A DNA stretch of 16,783 nucleotides, from assembly GCA_020200195.1 (NCBI GenBank), contig JAIVJE010000099.1:1-16783 (forward strand). Direction: 5' to 3'. The position numbers and the translations under genes are program-made. This document shows, piece by piece, positions 7,265 to 15,019 of the stretch. Within the stretch, counting starts at the first letter, position 1; each line of letters starts with the position of its first letter. The notes beneath the pieces were generated by a model. The model saw only the letters and a list, made by a program, of their open reading frames with translations, ran no database searches and was not told the DNA's origin. The stretch is from Acidobacteriota bacterium (GTDB lineage: Bacteria; Acidobacteriota; Vicinamibacteria; Vicinamibacterales; 2-12-FULL-66-21).

Positions 7265-7390
7265 GGATCGGGCGATCGGTGATCGGTTCGGGCGATCGCC
7301 GATCGGCTTATTGCTCGATCTCCAACGGCCGATCGCCGATTACCCGATGTCTGATCGTCGATCGCCGATCACCCGATCGCCCGATTCCGA
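7265..7390. repeat. GATCG-rich inverted repeat between convergent/tandem minus-strand units
   Basis: The tract has 11 GATC tetramers in about 113 bases (7266-7378). Its ends form an inverted repeat: 7267-7286 (ATCGGGCGATCGGTGATCGG) pairs with 7365-7385 except for one bulged base, leaving about 78 bases between that can pair further (GCGATCGCCGATCGG, GGCCGATCGCCGAT). It lies between the end of the YbbP-like gene and the promoter side of the dksA-like gene, so it is within the transcript tail of the YbbP unit. No T-run is present. It could be a transcription-ending or mRNA-stabilising structure, a protein-binding array or a small repeat element. Confidence 0.75.
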
Positions 7391-7391
7391 T

Positions 7392-10031
7392 TCATTCTGC
7401 CCTGAGCGTTGCGAGCGGCTTGCGCCGGAGTACGTCGGCGCTGGCCAGCACGCCGATGGCGGCAACGAGCAACGTCGTGAGGATGGCGCCGACGGTCAGC
7501 AGCACGGGCGCCGGGCGCCAATCGATTTCGAAGACATAGCGGCACACCGCCCAGCTGAGCGCGAGCGCCCCGCCGGCACCGATGAGGCCGGCGAGCAGGC
7601 CGAGCGCGCTGTACTCGAGGGCGAGCATCCCTGCGAGCAGTCGGGTGCCAGCGCCGAGCGTCCGCAGGATGGCCGCTTCGTAGACACGTTGAAACTTGGT
7701 CATCGCCACAGCGCCGATGAGGATCAGGATCCCGCTCGTCAGCGCCACGCCTCCCACAATCGAGATCGCCAGCGTCACGGTCTCGACGACCTTGTTCACG
7801 CTGGCGAGCACCTCCCTGATGTCGATGGCCGAGAGGTTCGGATAGGCGGCGACGAGATCCCGCTGAAATCTCGCGCGCGCAGCCGGCTCCCCGGGTCCCC
7901 GAAGGAAGCCGATGAACGTGTGGGGCGCCTGGGACAACGGACCAGGTCGAAACACGAACATGAAGCCGCCGTTCCGCGAATCTTCCCAATCGACTTCCCG
8001 CACGCTCGTGACGCGCGCCTCGACGATGCGGCCGAGCACATCGAAGCGCATGCGGTCGCCAAGATTGACGCGGTCACGGTCATGGATGCGTCGCTCGATG
8101 GACACCTCCAACTCCGTCGCACTGGCGGGGAGCGGAGGCTGATTGGTCCAGAACGTGCCGCTCAGGATCTTTTCATTCGGCTCGAGCGTGTTCCGATAAG
8201 TAATCACGTATTCGCGGGCCAGGGACCCGCGTCCGCGGACGTCCGAATACGACTCGAGATTCACCTCGCGGCCGCGCACCCCCGTCACGCGGGCGCGCAG
8301 AACCGGCACCAGCTTGGCGCTGCCCTCGGGCGCACGTTCGCGGAGGAATGCACGCACACCGTCGACCTGGTCCTGTTGGATGTCGATCAGGAACAGGTCC
8401 GCGCCGGCGCGCCCGACGTCCAGCGAGAACTCGGCCAGCAGGTTCGTCTGCAGGGCCCGCACACCCAGCACGAAGAAGCTGCCGAGACCAACGGCCAACA
8501 GGATGACGCGGGTTTGATTTCCGGGACGCCGGAGGCTGACCACGGCGTGACGCAGTGGAAACCAGGGCGCGGCCGCCAGTGGCGCAACGGCGCGGACGAG
8601 CGTGGCGCCCGCCACGTGCAACACGATGGCGATCCCGGCAAAGCCCAGACAGACAATCGCCCCGGCGCGCAGCGAGGCGGCCTGCCACGCGGCGACGCCG
8701 ACCAGCGCTGCGGTGACCAGAACGCCGGCGCCGATCTGCAGCCAGTCCGCCGAGGCGACCCGCCCTCGCAGCCACCCGCCGGCCCGGCGCATGACGGAAC
8801 GCCTATCCCCTTCGCGAATGGTCGTGCCAGCGTCCGCACGCGGTCCAAGTGGAACGGGCATCGTGTCACCGCCACGGAGGAGCAGCAGCGGTTTGATGCG
8901 TCGCACGTCCAGCAGCGGCACCAGCGAAAACAGCAACGACACGAGCACGCCCACGGCGATTCCCTGGACCACAGCTGACGGCGTCACCCCATAGTCCAAC
9001 CCGCCGAGGGCTGCGCTGATGGATGGGGGCAACGCGCGCAGGGCGCCGGCCGCCAGACCGACGCCAAGAAGACTCCCGGTGAGCCCCAGCAGCATCACCT
9101 GCAGTACGTACGTCGCGAGTACCTGTTTACTCGACGCGCCGACGCATTTCAGAATCGCGACGCTGCGAATCTTCTGGCGCACGAACACACGCGTGACGCT
9201 CCACACCCCGATGCCGCCGAGCACGACGATGATGAATCCGACGAGGCTGAGGTAGTTCTCCGCCCGCTGGAGGTCTTCGCCTATCTGATCCTCCGTGGAC
9301 CGATACGAACGCGCCATCACGAACTGGTCGCGAAAGTCGCGGCGCAGCGTTCGCACCAGCGCCTCGACGCCGTCGTCCCGCACGCGCAGCAGGATCTGGT
9401 AGCTCGCGCGGCTGCCGAACGTCAGGAGACCCGTGCGCTGCAGATCCCAGTAGTCGACGAGCACGCGGGAGCCGAAGCTGAACGCCCCGACGCGGCGGCC
9501 GGGCTCCTGGAGGATGACCCCGCGGACGGTAAAGGGCCGGCCGCCAATGATGATCCGATCGCCCCGCGCGATCCCGAGCTGCGTGAGGAGCTCCGGCCTG
9601 ACGAGCGCGCCGCCGCCGCGCAGCAGATCGTGCGAGTAGGGGCTGCCTCCCTCGAGCACGAACGTCCCGTAGTACGGGAATCCCTCTTCGACACCGCGCA
9701 GCTCCACGATCCGCGCCGCGTCGGTACCCGACTCCGCGCGAACCATCGTCGCCGTCTCGACAGAGTCCATGCGAGACAGGACCGGCGCCGCATCGAAACG
9801 CTGTTGAAGGCTGGCGCGCAGCTGCGGGGTCCACGCGCGGTTAGTCTGCACGAGCACGTCCGCCCCGATGATCGATCGCGCTTCGCTGGTCAGGCCGCCG
9901 CGCACGCTCTGTATCACCGACCGTAGCGCGACGATTGCGCCCACGCCGATAGCCACGCAGATGAAGAAGAACAGCAGCCGCCGCCACGACGCCCGGAGCT
10001 CGCGTGCCGCCATCCGCAACACGAACATCAT
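7392..10031 (-). CDS. YbbP/FtsX-like ABC transporter permease, two MacB-type repeats
   Basis: Large inner-membrane permease of 879 aa, related to E. coli YbbP (about 800 aa). Predicted helices are at about 19-40, 260-281, 305-333, 353-376, 431-450, 454-480, 508-530, 750-777, 801-834 and 841-867. That is two FtsX blocks separated by periplasmic domains (41-258 and 531-748) around a central multi-helix segment. Family features include RQKIRSVAILKCVGASSKQV (first block), QRVYEAAILRTLGAGTR (second block) and the ending ADVLRRKPLATLRAE. The ATG at 10031 overlaps the stop of the ATPase gene (ATGA). YbbAP-type systems are thought to extract or release hydrophobic lipid-like molecules from the inner membrane; the substrate here is not shown by sequence. 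The downstream end runs into a GATCG-rich inverted repeat. Confidence 0.93.
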   Translation of the reverse strand: MMFVLRMAARELRASWRRLLFFFICVAIGVGAIVALRSVIQSVRGGLTSEARSIIGADVLVQTNRAWTPQLRASLQQRFDAAPVLSRMDSVETATMVRAESGTDAARIVELRGVEEGFPYYGTFVLEGGSPYSHDLLRGGGALVRPELLTQLGIARGDRIIIGGRPFTVRGVILQEPGRRVGAFSFGSRVLVDYWDLQRTGLLTFGSRASYQILLRVRDDGVEALVRTLRRDFRDQFVMARSYRSTEDQIGEDLQRAENYLSLVGFIIVVLGGIGVWSVTRVFVRQKIRSVAILKCVGASSKQVLATYVLQVMLLGLTGSLLGVGLAAGALRALPPSISAALGGLDYGVTPSAVVQGIAVGVLVSLLFSLVPLLDVRRIKPLLLLRGGDTMPVPLGPRADAGTTIREGDRRSVMRRAGGWLRGRVASADWLQIGAGVLVTAALVGVAAWQAASLRAGAIVCLGFAGIAIVLHVAGATLVRAVAPLAAAPWFPLRHAVVSLRRPGNQTRVILLAVGLGSFFVLGVRALQTNLLAEFSLDVGRAGADLFLIDIQQDQVDGVRAFLRERAPEGSAKLVPVLRARVTGVRGREVNLESYSDVRGRGSLAREYVITYRNTLEPNEKILSGTFWTNQPPLPASATELEVSIERRIHDRDRVNLGDRMRFDVLGRIVEARVTSVREVDWEDSRNGGFMFVFRPGPLSQAPHTFIGFLRGPGEPAARARFQRDLVAAYPNLSAIDIREVLASVNKVVETVTLAISIVGGVALTSGILILIGAVAMTKFQRVYEAAILRTLGAGTRLLAGMLALEYSALGLLAGLIGAGGALALSWAVCRYVFEIDWRPAPVLLTVGAILTTLLVAAIGVLASADVLRRKPLATLRAE

Positions 10032-10714
10032 TGAGCCACCGCCTCGCGCTCGGTGACCGCGGATACCCGCCCATCGCGCAGGGCAATGGTGACGTCAGCG
10101 AACCCGGCGAGTTCCGGATCGTGCGTCACGAGCACGAGCGTTGTCCTGCGGCTGCGGTTGACGCCGAGGAGCAGCTCGATTACCTGCCGTCCCGTGACCG
10201 AGTCAAGGTTGCCGGTCGGTTCATCCGCGAGCAGCAGAGGCGGATCGTTCGCAAGTGCGCGTGCGATGGCCACCCGCTGCTGCTCACCGCCTGAAAGCTG
10301 CGAGGGATAGTGATGCCGTCGATCGCGGAGACCTACTTCGTCGAGCAGCGCATCGGCACGCGAAGCCGCCCCCTTGACGCGTGCAATCTCCATCGGCACG
10401 AGGACATTCTCGAAGGCGGTCAATGACGGCAGCAGATGGAAGAACTGGAACACGAAGCCGATGCGAGTGCCGCGCAGCCGGGCCAGGGCGTCCTCGTCGA
10501 GGCTCGTGATCTCCTGGCCGTCGATCACGATCGTGCCAGACGAAGGGGCGTCGAGGCCTGCAATGAGGCCGAGCAGCGTCGACTTGCCGCTGCCTGATGG
10601 TCCGGTGACCGCTACGACGCGGCCGGCGTCCACCGTGAGATCGAGGGGATGCAGAATCGTCAGGTTTCCGGCGCCGCTCGGCACCGTCTTGGAAACGCCG
10701 CGCAGCTCGATCAT
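10028..10714 (-). CDS. YbbA-like ABC transporter ATP-binding protein
   Basis: ATPase of 228 aa partnering the YbbP-like permease. Complete motif set: Walker A GPSGSGKST (38-46), Q-loop GFVFQ (86-90), signature LSGGEQQRVAIARAL (140-154), Walker B LLLADEPTGNLD (160-171) and H-loop THD (197-199). This is the LolD/MacB-like subgroup (EPTGNLD, short, no extra domain). The start ATG at 10714 lies in an ATGA overlap with the esterase stop and the protein begins IELRGVSKTVPSGAG. The frame is open further upstream, but that stretch is the esterase gene in another frame. Its stop overlaps the permease start, so translation of all three genes is probably coupled. Confidence 0.95.
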   Translation of the reverse strand: MIELRGVSKTVPSGAGNLTILHPLDLTVDAGRVVAVTGPSGSGKSTLLGLIAGLDAPSSGTIVIDGQEITSLDEDALARLRGTRIGFVFQFFHLLPSLTAFENVLVPMEIARVKGAASRADALLDEVGLRDRRHHYPSQLSGGEQQRVAIARALANDPPLLLADEPTGNLDSVTGRQVIELLLGVNRSRRTTLVLVTHDPELAGFADVTIALRDGRVSAVTEREAVAQ

Positions 10715-11442
10715 GAATTGGCCGCCATCTGATCGAGCATCGGCTTGAGCACCGCCCACACGGTATCGGCCACGATCACCGCCCCTTCCGCATTCGGATG
10801 AATCCCGTCGCCCTGATTGAGGGCGCTTTGACCGGCGACCTTGTCCAAGAGGAATGGCAGGAACGTGACCCGGTGCGTCAGGGCGAGCTGTCGAAAGGCC
10901 TGGCGGAACGACAGCGCATACTCCGGCCCGTAGTTGGGCGGCGCCCCCATGCCGGCGAGGATCACCACTACGTTCCGGGCTTTCGCGCGCGTGATGATCT
11001 CGGAGAGGTTGTTCTTCATCGCCGCGACTGACAGCCCGCGCAGGCCGTCGTTGGCACCTAGCGCGAGGATCAGTATCCGCACGTCCCCCTGGAGCGCCCA
11101 GTCGAGACGGCGCAAGCCGCCGGCCGTCGTATCGCCTGATACGCCGGCGTTGACGATCTCGAAGCCGTAACCCTCCGCATCGATCCGCTCCTGCAGCAGT
11201 CCTGGATACGACTGTGTTTCGAGCAGCCCCAAACCTGCCGTCAAGCTGTCCCCGAGCATCACAACCTTCGGGCGCGCGGGCCGTCCTGAAGGGTCGGGCG
11301 CAGGCGCTGCCGGTTCCGCTGACGGCACGGTGCTCTGTGGACGCTGATCGGAGCGCGAGTTGCACGCCAGCGGAAGACACGCTGCGACGGAGAGCAACAG
11401 CAGGAGGAACAACGGCGGGCCAGACTTCGAGCGGCTGAGCAT
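10711..11442 (-). CDS. GDSL/SGNH esterase, probable lipoprotein (TesA/arylesterase type)
   Basis: Secreted hydrolase of 243 aa for ester or thioester substrates, similar in type to E. coli TesA. The N-terminus is a lipoprotein-like signal (LFLLLLLSVAAC, lipobox VAAC with C22; a second Cys at 27). A Pro/Ala-rich linker (30-57) follows, so the enzyme is likely tethered in the periplasm. SGNH blocks: GDSLTAG (64-70, nucleophile S66), NAGVSGDTTAGG (G103), GAND (129-132, N131) and DGIHPN (D212, H215). All catalytic residues are present. It is first gene of the esterase-ATPase-permease operon. The ATG at 11442 starts the signal sequence. The signal peptide and YbbAP coupling suggest action on a membrane-derived lipid or acyl compound. 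Confidence 0.93.
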   Translation of the reverse strand: MLSRSKSGPPLFLLLLLSVAACLPLACNSRSDQRPQSTVPSAEPAAPAPDPSGRPARPKVVMLGDSLTAGLGLLETQSYPGLLQERIDAEGYGFEIVNAGVSGDTTAGGLRRLDWALQGDVRILILALGANDGLRGLSVAAMKNNLSEIITRAKARNVVVILAGMGAPPNYGPEYALSFRQAFRQLALTHRVTFLPFLLDKVAGQSALNQGDGIHPNAEGAVIVADTVWAVLKPMLDQMAANS

Positions 11443-11450
11443 GCGTCTTG

Positions 11451-11456
11451 ATTATA
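11451..11456 (-). promoter_or_regulatory. Possible -10 box (TATAAT) of the esterase-YbbA-YbbP operon
   Basis: The minus strand reads TCTATATAATC just 8 bases upstream of the ATG at 11442: a perfect TATAAT in an otherwise GC-rich region. A transcript starting about 7 bases downstream would have almost no leader, and no Shine-Dalgarno is visible before the ATG. The -35 position reads CGATCG, not consensus. Suggestive only. Confidence 0.4.
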
Positions 11457-11493
11457 TAGACCGAGGTTTCCCACGATCGGTTCCGCACGAACT

Positions 11494-11660
11494 AGTGTAG
11501 TGTCTCTTAAATAGCTTTACAATACGGGATCAGCGGCACGCTCGAGCTCACCCGGCATCGGGCTGCTGCCGACCTGGACCGGGCCACCGCGCCAGCGCAC
11601 CGCCGCATGCTCCAGCAGGCCCTGCAGGCCATCAACGACCAGCTCGCACAGCTCGGCTAG
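11494..11660 (+). other. AT-richer tract followed by an orphan coding-like scrap
   Basis: This lies within the 258-base divergent region between the esterase start (11442) and the metallophosphoesterase start (11701). Bases 11494-11525 (around GTGTCTCTTAAATAGC) are AT-rich against the surroundings. A frame from 11511 to a TAG at 11658-11660 reads about 49 codons, including TRHRAAADLDRATAPAHRR and MLQQALQAINDQLAQLG, with the amphipathic pattern of a coiled coil or helical C-terminal tail. It has no plausible start and no family I recognise. It could be the 3' end of a lost gene or of a mobile element whose other part is gone. The rest of the region up to the AGGGTGGAGG ribosome-binding site shows nothing clear. 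Confidence 0.4.
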
Positions 11661-11700
11661 CTATCGGCACATCCCTTGCTCTGAGACAGGGTGGAGGCCC

Positions 11701-12513
11701 ATGCCTGGACTGAAAGATATCGTGCGCGTCGCAGCCATCGGCGATCTGCACTACAGCCGCACCGCGTCGGCGGGATCGCTCCAGCCACTGTTCTCACAGA
11801 TCTCGGAGTCGGCCGATATCCTCGTCCTGTGCGGTGACCTCACCGATTACGGTCACCCGGACGAGGCGCGCGCGCTCGTTCGGGAGATGGCGAGCACGGT
11901 GAAGATTCCTTCGGTCGCGGTGCTCGGCAATCACGACTACGAATCGAACGAGCAGGACGAGATCCGGAAAATCATGACCGACGTCGGAGTCGTCACACTC
12001 GACGGCGACACGACTGAGATTCTCGGTATCGGTTTCGCCGGCATCAAAGGGTTCGCCGGAGGGTTCGGGCGCCGTGCGCTCGGACCGTGGGGAGAAACGA
12101 TCATCAAACAGTTCGTGCACGAGGCGGTGAACGAGGCGCTGAAGCTCGAGACTGCGCTCGCGCGTCTCCGCAACGATCACCTGATCGCGGTGCTGCACTA
12201 CGCGCCGGTTCAGGACACCGTCGAAGGTGAGCCGCTGGAGATTTATCCATTTCTCGGCTGCAGCAGGCTCGAGGAGCCACTCACCCGCTATCCGGTGAGC
12301 GCCGTCTTCCACGGCCATGCGCACCACGGGCAACCTGTAGGACGCACACGAACGGGCGCCCCGGTGTTCAACGTCTCGGCGTCGCTGATGCGCGAGCTCT
12401 TCCCTGCCCGGCCGTTTCATGTGTTCGAAGTAGACCTGTTGTCGAAATCCGCCAGCGCCGACCGGCGCGCGGGCGCTGACCGCCGCGCGCTTGGCGCGTA
12501 TGACCGCGTATGA
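11701..12513 (+). CDS. Calcineurin-like metallophosphoesterase
   Basis: Two-metal phosphoesterase of 270 aa. The motif set is complete and in order: GDLHYS (D15, H17), LCGDLTD (D46), LGNHDYE (N77, H78), LHYAPV (H166) and FHGHAHHG (H206, H208). There is no signal peptide, so it is likely cytoplasmic. The substrate (nucleotide, lipid phosphate or protein phosphate) cannot be told. The tail after residue 247 is Arg/Ala/Asp-rich with a small repeat (ADRRAGADRRALGAYDRV) and appears disordered. The ATG has GGTGGAGG about 5 bases upstream. Its stop overlaps an ATG of the L,D-transpeptidase gene (12510-12513), suggesting co-transcription with cell-wall genes. Confidence 0.92.
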   Translation: MPGLKDIVRVAAIGDLHYSRTASAGSLQPLFSQISESADILVLCGDLTDYGHPDEARALVREMASTVKIPSVAVLGNHDYESNEQDEIRKIMTDVGVVTLDGDTTEILGIGFAGIKGFAGGFGRRALGPWGETIIKQFVHEAVNEALKLETALARLRNDHLIAVLHYAPVQDTVEGEPLEIYPFLGCSRLEEPLTRYPVSAVFHGHAHHGQPVGRTRTGAPVFNVSASLMRELFPARPFHVFEVDLLSKSASADRRAGADRRALGAYDRV

Positions 12514-12524
12514 CTGGAGTGTCC

Positions 12525-13559
12525 ATGTTCACGACTCTGATGATTCTCACCGTGCTCGCGCAGACTCCGGCACCCGAGCAGCGTGCCTCGCGCAGCGCTG
12601 CGCCTGACGCGCTGCAGCTACAGGTCGCCCTGGACCGCGCGGGCTTTTCTCCGGGCACGATCGACGGGCGCACGGGTGCCAACACGCGCAAGGCGCTCGA
12701 GGCATTCAAGGCACAGGGGGGCGACCCGGCCGCGAACGCCGTGCCGGCCCTGACCAAATACACGATCACGCCGGAAGACGCCGCAGGCCCCTTCGCAGAC
12801 AACATTCCGTCCGACCTGATGGAGCAGTCGAAGCTCCCCGCCATGGGTTACCGAAACGTCCTCGAGCTGCTGTCCGAACGCTTCCATTCGAGCCCGGCGC
12901 TGCTGCAGCGTTTGAACCCCTCCGCGAAGTTCGCTGCCGGTGACGAAATCGAGGTTCCGAACGTCGAACCGCTGGTCGATCCGGCGGAGAGGCCGAGCGC
13001 AGATGCCCCTGGAAAGACGGACGCCGCCGCCACGAAGACTGACCCTGCGGCGAAACAGAATCCACCGGCGAAACCGGATCCGGCCGCGAAGCCAAACGCA
13101 GGCGCCGCCAAGAAGGCCCCAGCTGCTGCCGAGAAGGCCGCGAAGCCTGATGTGGTGGTCACCGTCAGCAAAACGTCGTCGGCACTGAGCGTCAAGGATG
13201 CGGACGGCCGTGTCGTGTTCTATGCGCCGGTCACGACCGGCAGCGAAAAGGACCCGCTGCCGATTGGCGAGTGGAAGGTCACGGGTGTGCAGATGAAACC
13301 CACCTTCCGGTACAACCCGGACCTGTTCTGGGACGCGGACCCCACACATACCAAGGCGGAGATCAAGCCGGGACCCAACAATCCAGTGGGTCTGGTCTGG
13401 GTGGATATTTCCAAAGAGCATTACGGCATCCACGGAACGCCCGAACCCTCGACCATCGGCCGGACCCAGTCGCACGGGTGCGTGCGGCTCACCAACTGGG
13501 ACGCCCTGAAGTTCGCGAGCCTGGTGAAGCCGGGCACACGCGTGGTCTTCACGAACTAA
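12525..13559 (+). CDS. L,D-transpeptidase (YkuD domain) with peptidoglycan-binding domain
   Basis: Periplasmic enzyme of 344 aa that forms 3-3 peptidoglycan cross-links or attaches proteins to the wall, using a cysteine nucleophile. Order: short signal-like hydrophobic start (FTTLMILTVLAQ), PG_binding_1-like domain (about 30-65, LQVALDRAGFSPGTIDGRTG), a LysM-like or linker region (about 95-150, ending FAAGDEIEVPN), a Lys/Pro/Ala linker with PAAK repeats (155-208) and the YkuD domain (209-344). Catalytic signature: GIHGTPEP (H303) and SHGCVRLTNWD (H317, C319, R321). The ATG at 12525 is preferred because GGAG lies 7 bases upstream. The ATG at 12510, which overlaps the preceding stop, would add five residues. 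Confidence 0.94.
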   Translation: MFTTLMILTVLAQTPAPEQRASRSAAPDALQLQVALDRAGFSPGTIDGRTGANTRKALEAFKAQGGDPAANAVPALTKYTITPEDAAGPFADNIPSDLMEQSKLPAMGYRNVLELLSERFHSSPALLQRLNPSAKFAAGDEIEVPNVEPLVDPAERPSADAPGKTDAAATKTDPAAKQNPPAKPDPAAKPNAGAAKKAPAAAEKAAKPDVVVTVSKTSSALSVKDADGRVVFYAPVTTGSEKDPLPIGEWKVTGVQMKPTFRYNPDLFWDADPTHTKAEIKPGPNNPVGLVWVDISKEHYGIHGTPEPSTIGRTQSHGCVRLTNWDALKFASLVKPGTRVVFTN

Positions 13560-13564
13560 AGCGC

Positions 13565-14335
13565 ATGACCCGCACGGCACGTCCGGAGCCGCGCGATCCT
13601 GGCTGGCGCGTGACCGTGCGCACGTTCGCCGCCGGCGCGGCCTGCGGGTTTCTCGCCGGCGCGTTCGTGGTGGCTACCGTCGTGTGGCAGTTCGGCAACG
13701 TCATTGGCTCGCGCGGCGGTGTGCGCGCCGACGCCAATGCGCCCTCCGCCGTCGACCGGTGGGACGCTGGCGTGGACGATGACCCGGGGGTGCTCCATCG
13801 GGGCGACGATTCGCCAGCCGCGGCCACAACCGGACGCCCCAGTGCGCCGGACGCAATTGCCGCCGACACGCCGGTGATCCGGGCGCCGGCCGATAGCCCG
13901 GTCGATCTCGTGGGCCGCGGCCTGGTCATACCCGTCGAAGGGATAAAGAAAGACCAGCTCACGCGGCAGTTCTCCGAAAAGAGAGGCGCGCGGATGCACG
14001 AGGCCCTCGACATCCTCGCGCCCCGGAACACGCCCGTGAAGGCCGTCGAGGACGGCACGATCGCGCGCCTGTTCTTCAGCAAGGCCGGAGGGATCACGGT
14101 GTATCAATTCGATCCCAGCGGGAATTACTGCTACTACTACGCGCACCTGGGACGCTATGCCGACGGGCTGAGCGAAGGGGATCGCGTGAAGAAGGGGCAG
14201 GTAATCGGCTACGTGGGAAGCTCGGGCAATGCCCCCAAAGATGCGCCTCATCTACACTTTGCCGTGTTCCGGCTGACCGCCGAGAAGCGCTGGTGGGAAG
14301 GGACCCCCCTCGACCCGTACGACCTCCTGCGCTGA
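13565..14335 (+). CDS. M23 (LytM-type) peptidoglycan metallopeptidase, membrane anchored
   Basis: Protein of 256 aa with one N-terminal membrane segment (about 18-42, TFAAGAACGFLAGAFVVATVVW), a disordered Ala/Pro/Asp-rich stretch (50-115) and a C-terminal M23 domain. Zinc ligands: H145 and D149 in RMHEALDI, and H231 in PHLHF, with H194 (YYYAHLG) and H229 as catalytic candidates. All are present, so it is probably an active endopeptidase rather than a degenerate LytM activator. It starts 5 bases after the L,D-transpeptidase stop without a clear Shine-Dalgarno, suggesting coupling. It would pair wall trimming with the cross-linking by its neighbour. Confidence 0.93.
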   Translation: MTRTARPEPRDPGWRVTVRTFAAGAACGFLAGAFVVATVVWQFGNVIGSRGGVRADANAPSAVDRWDAGVDDDPGVLHRGDDSPAAATTGRPSAPDAIAADTPVIRAPADSPVDLVGRGLVIPVEGIKKDQLTRQFSEKRGARMHEALDILAPRNTPVKAVEDGTIARLFFSKAGGITVYQFDPSGNYCYYYAHLGRYADGLSEGDRVKKGQVIGYVGSSGNAPKDAPHLHFAVFRLTAEKRWWEGTPLDPYDLLR

Positions 14336-14389
14336 TCGTTCCAACCTTCCCGGGCCCGACTGCCGTCCAAGCCTGTGTAGGAGAGGAGC

Positions 14390-15019
14390 TTGCGAGCGGT
14401 CACCGCGACCAGCCTGATGTTGACGGGAGCGACGCGGCTGCACGCACAGATGCCACAGAGCGCCACGCCGCAGGCCGGCGCCGGAGCGGCAGATTTCGTG
14501 GCCCTGGCCGCGGGCGGGGACGTCCGTGCATTCGAGCAGCTTTATCGCACGCATCTGCCGCGTGTGCATTCGCTCGTGCGCCGCATGGCCGGCGGGCGGG
14601 ACACCGACGAGATCACGCAGGACGTGTTCGTCCGGGTGTGGCAGAAGCTCGGGACCTTCCGTGGCGATTCGGCGTTCGCCACCTGGCTGCATCGTCTCGC
14701 CGTCAACGTCGTGATCGAACGGTTCCGAACGGAGGCCACGCGCCGCCAGCGCATGCACGAGGGAGAGGACGTGTTCGAGATCCTCGCCGCGCCCCGCGCG
14801 ACCGGAGACCTGGCCATGGATCTGGACACGGCGCTGACGAAGCTCCCCGACGGCGCGCGGGAGATCTTCGTGCTGCATGACGTCGAAGGCTTCAAGCACC
14901 ACGAAATCGCCACGATGCTGGAGATCTCCGCAGGCACCTCGAAAGCGCAGTTGCATCGCGCCCGCATGATGCTGAGAAAACATCTTCGTCCGGCGCAGGG
15001 AGCGCCGATCACGACATGA
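14390..15019 (+). CDS. ECF-type RNA polymerase sigma factor
   Basis: Directs RNA polymerase to a dedicated promoter set. Sigma region 2 is at about 44-115 (VRAFEQLYRTHLPRVHSLVRRM, DEITQDVFVRVWQKL, ATWLHRLAVNVVIERFR). Region 4 is at about 146-197 (LTKLPDGAREIFVLHDVEGF, HHEIATMLEISAGTSKAQLHRARMMLRKHL). The usual start of homology is about residue 33. The TTG at 14390 follows TAGGAGAGGAGC, a strong ribosome-binding site, and gives 209 aa. Its first 20 residues (MRAVTATSLMLTGATRLHAQ) look like a signal peptide with a LHA|Q cleavage site, odd for a cytoplasmic sigma factor. ATGs at 14417 and 14450 would shorten it. The stop overlaps the anti-sigma start (ATGA). Confidence 0.92.
   Translation: MRAVTATSLMLTGATRLHAQMPQSATPQAGAGAADFVALAAGGDVRAFEQLYRTHLPRVHSLVRRMAGGRDTDEITQDVFVRVWQKLGTFRGDSAFATWLHRLAVNVVIERFRTEATRRQRMHEGEDVFEILAAPRATGDLAMDLDTALTKLPDGAREIFVLHDVEGFKHHEIATMLEISAGTSKAQLHRARMMLRKHLRPAQGAPITT

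Noticed and set aside
7265..7390. GATCG tract as a replication origin
   Set aside because: There are no DnaA boxes or AT-rich unwinding segment, and no dnaA, dnaN or gyr genes nearby. GATC density alone is not enough.
7071..8978. Long plus-strand open frame opposite the YbbP-like gene
   Set aside because: The translation is Arg/His/Asp/Gln-rich with no domain or hydrophobic pattern, and the minus strand encodes a complete permease here. This is a typical antisense open frame of GC-rich DNA.
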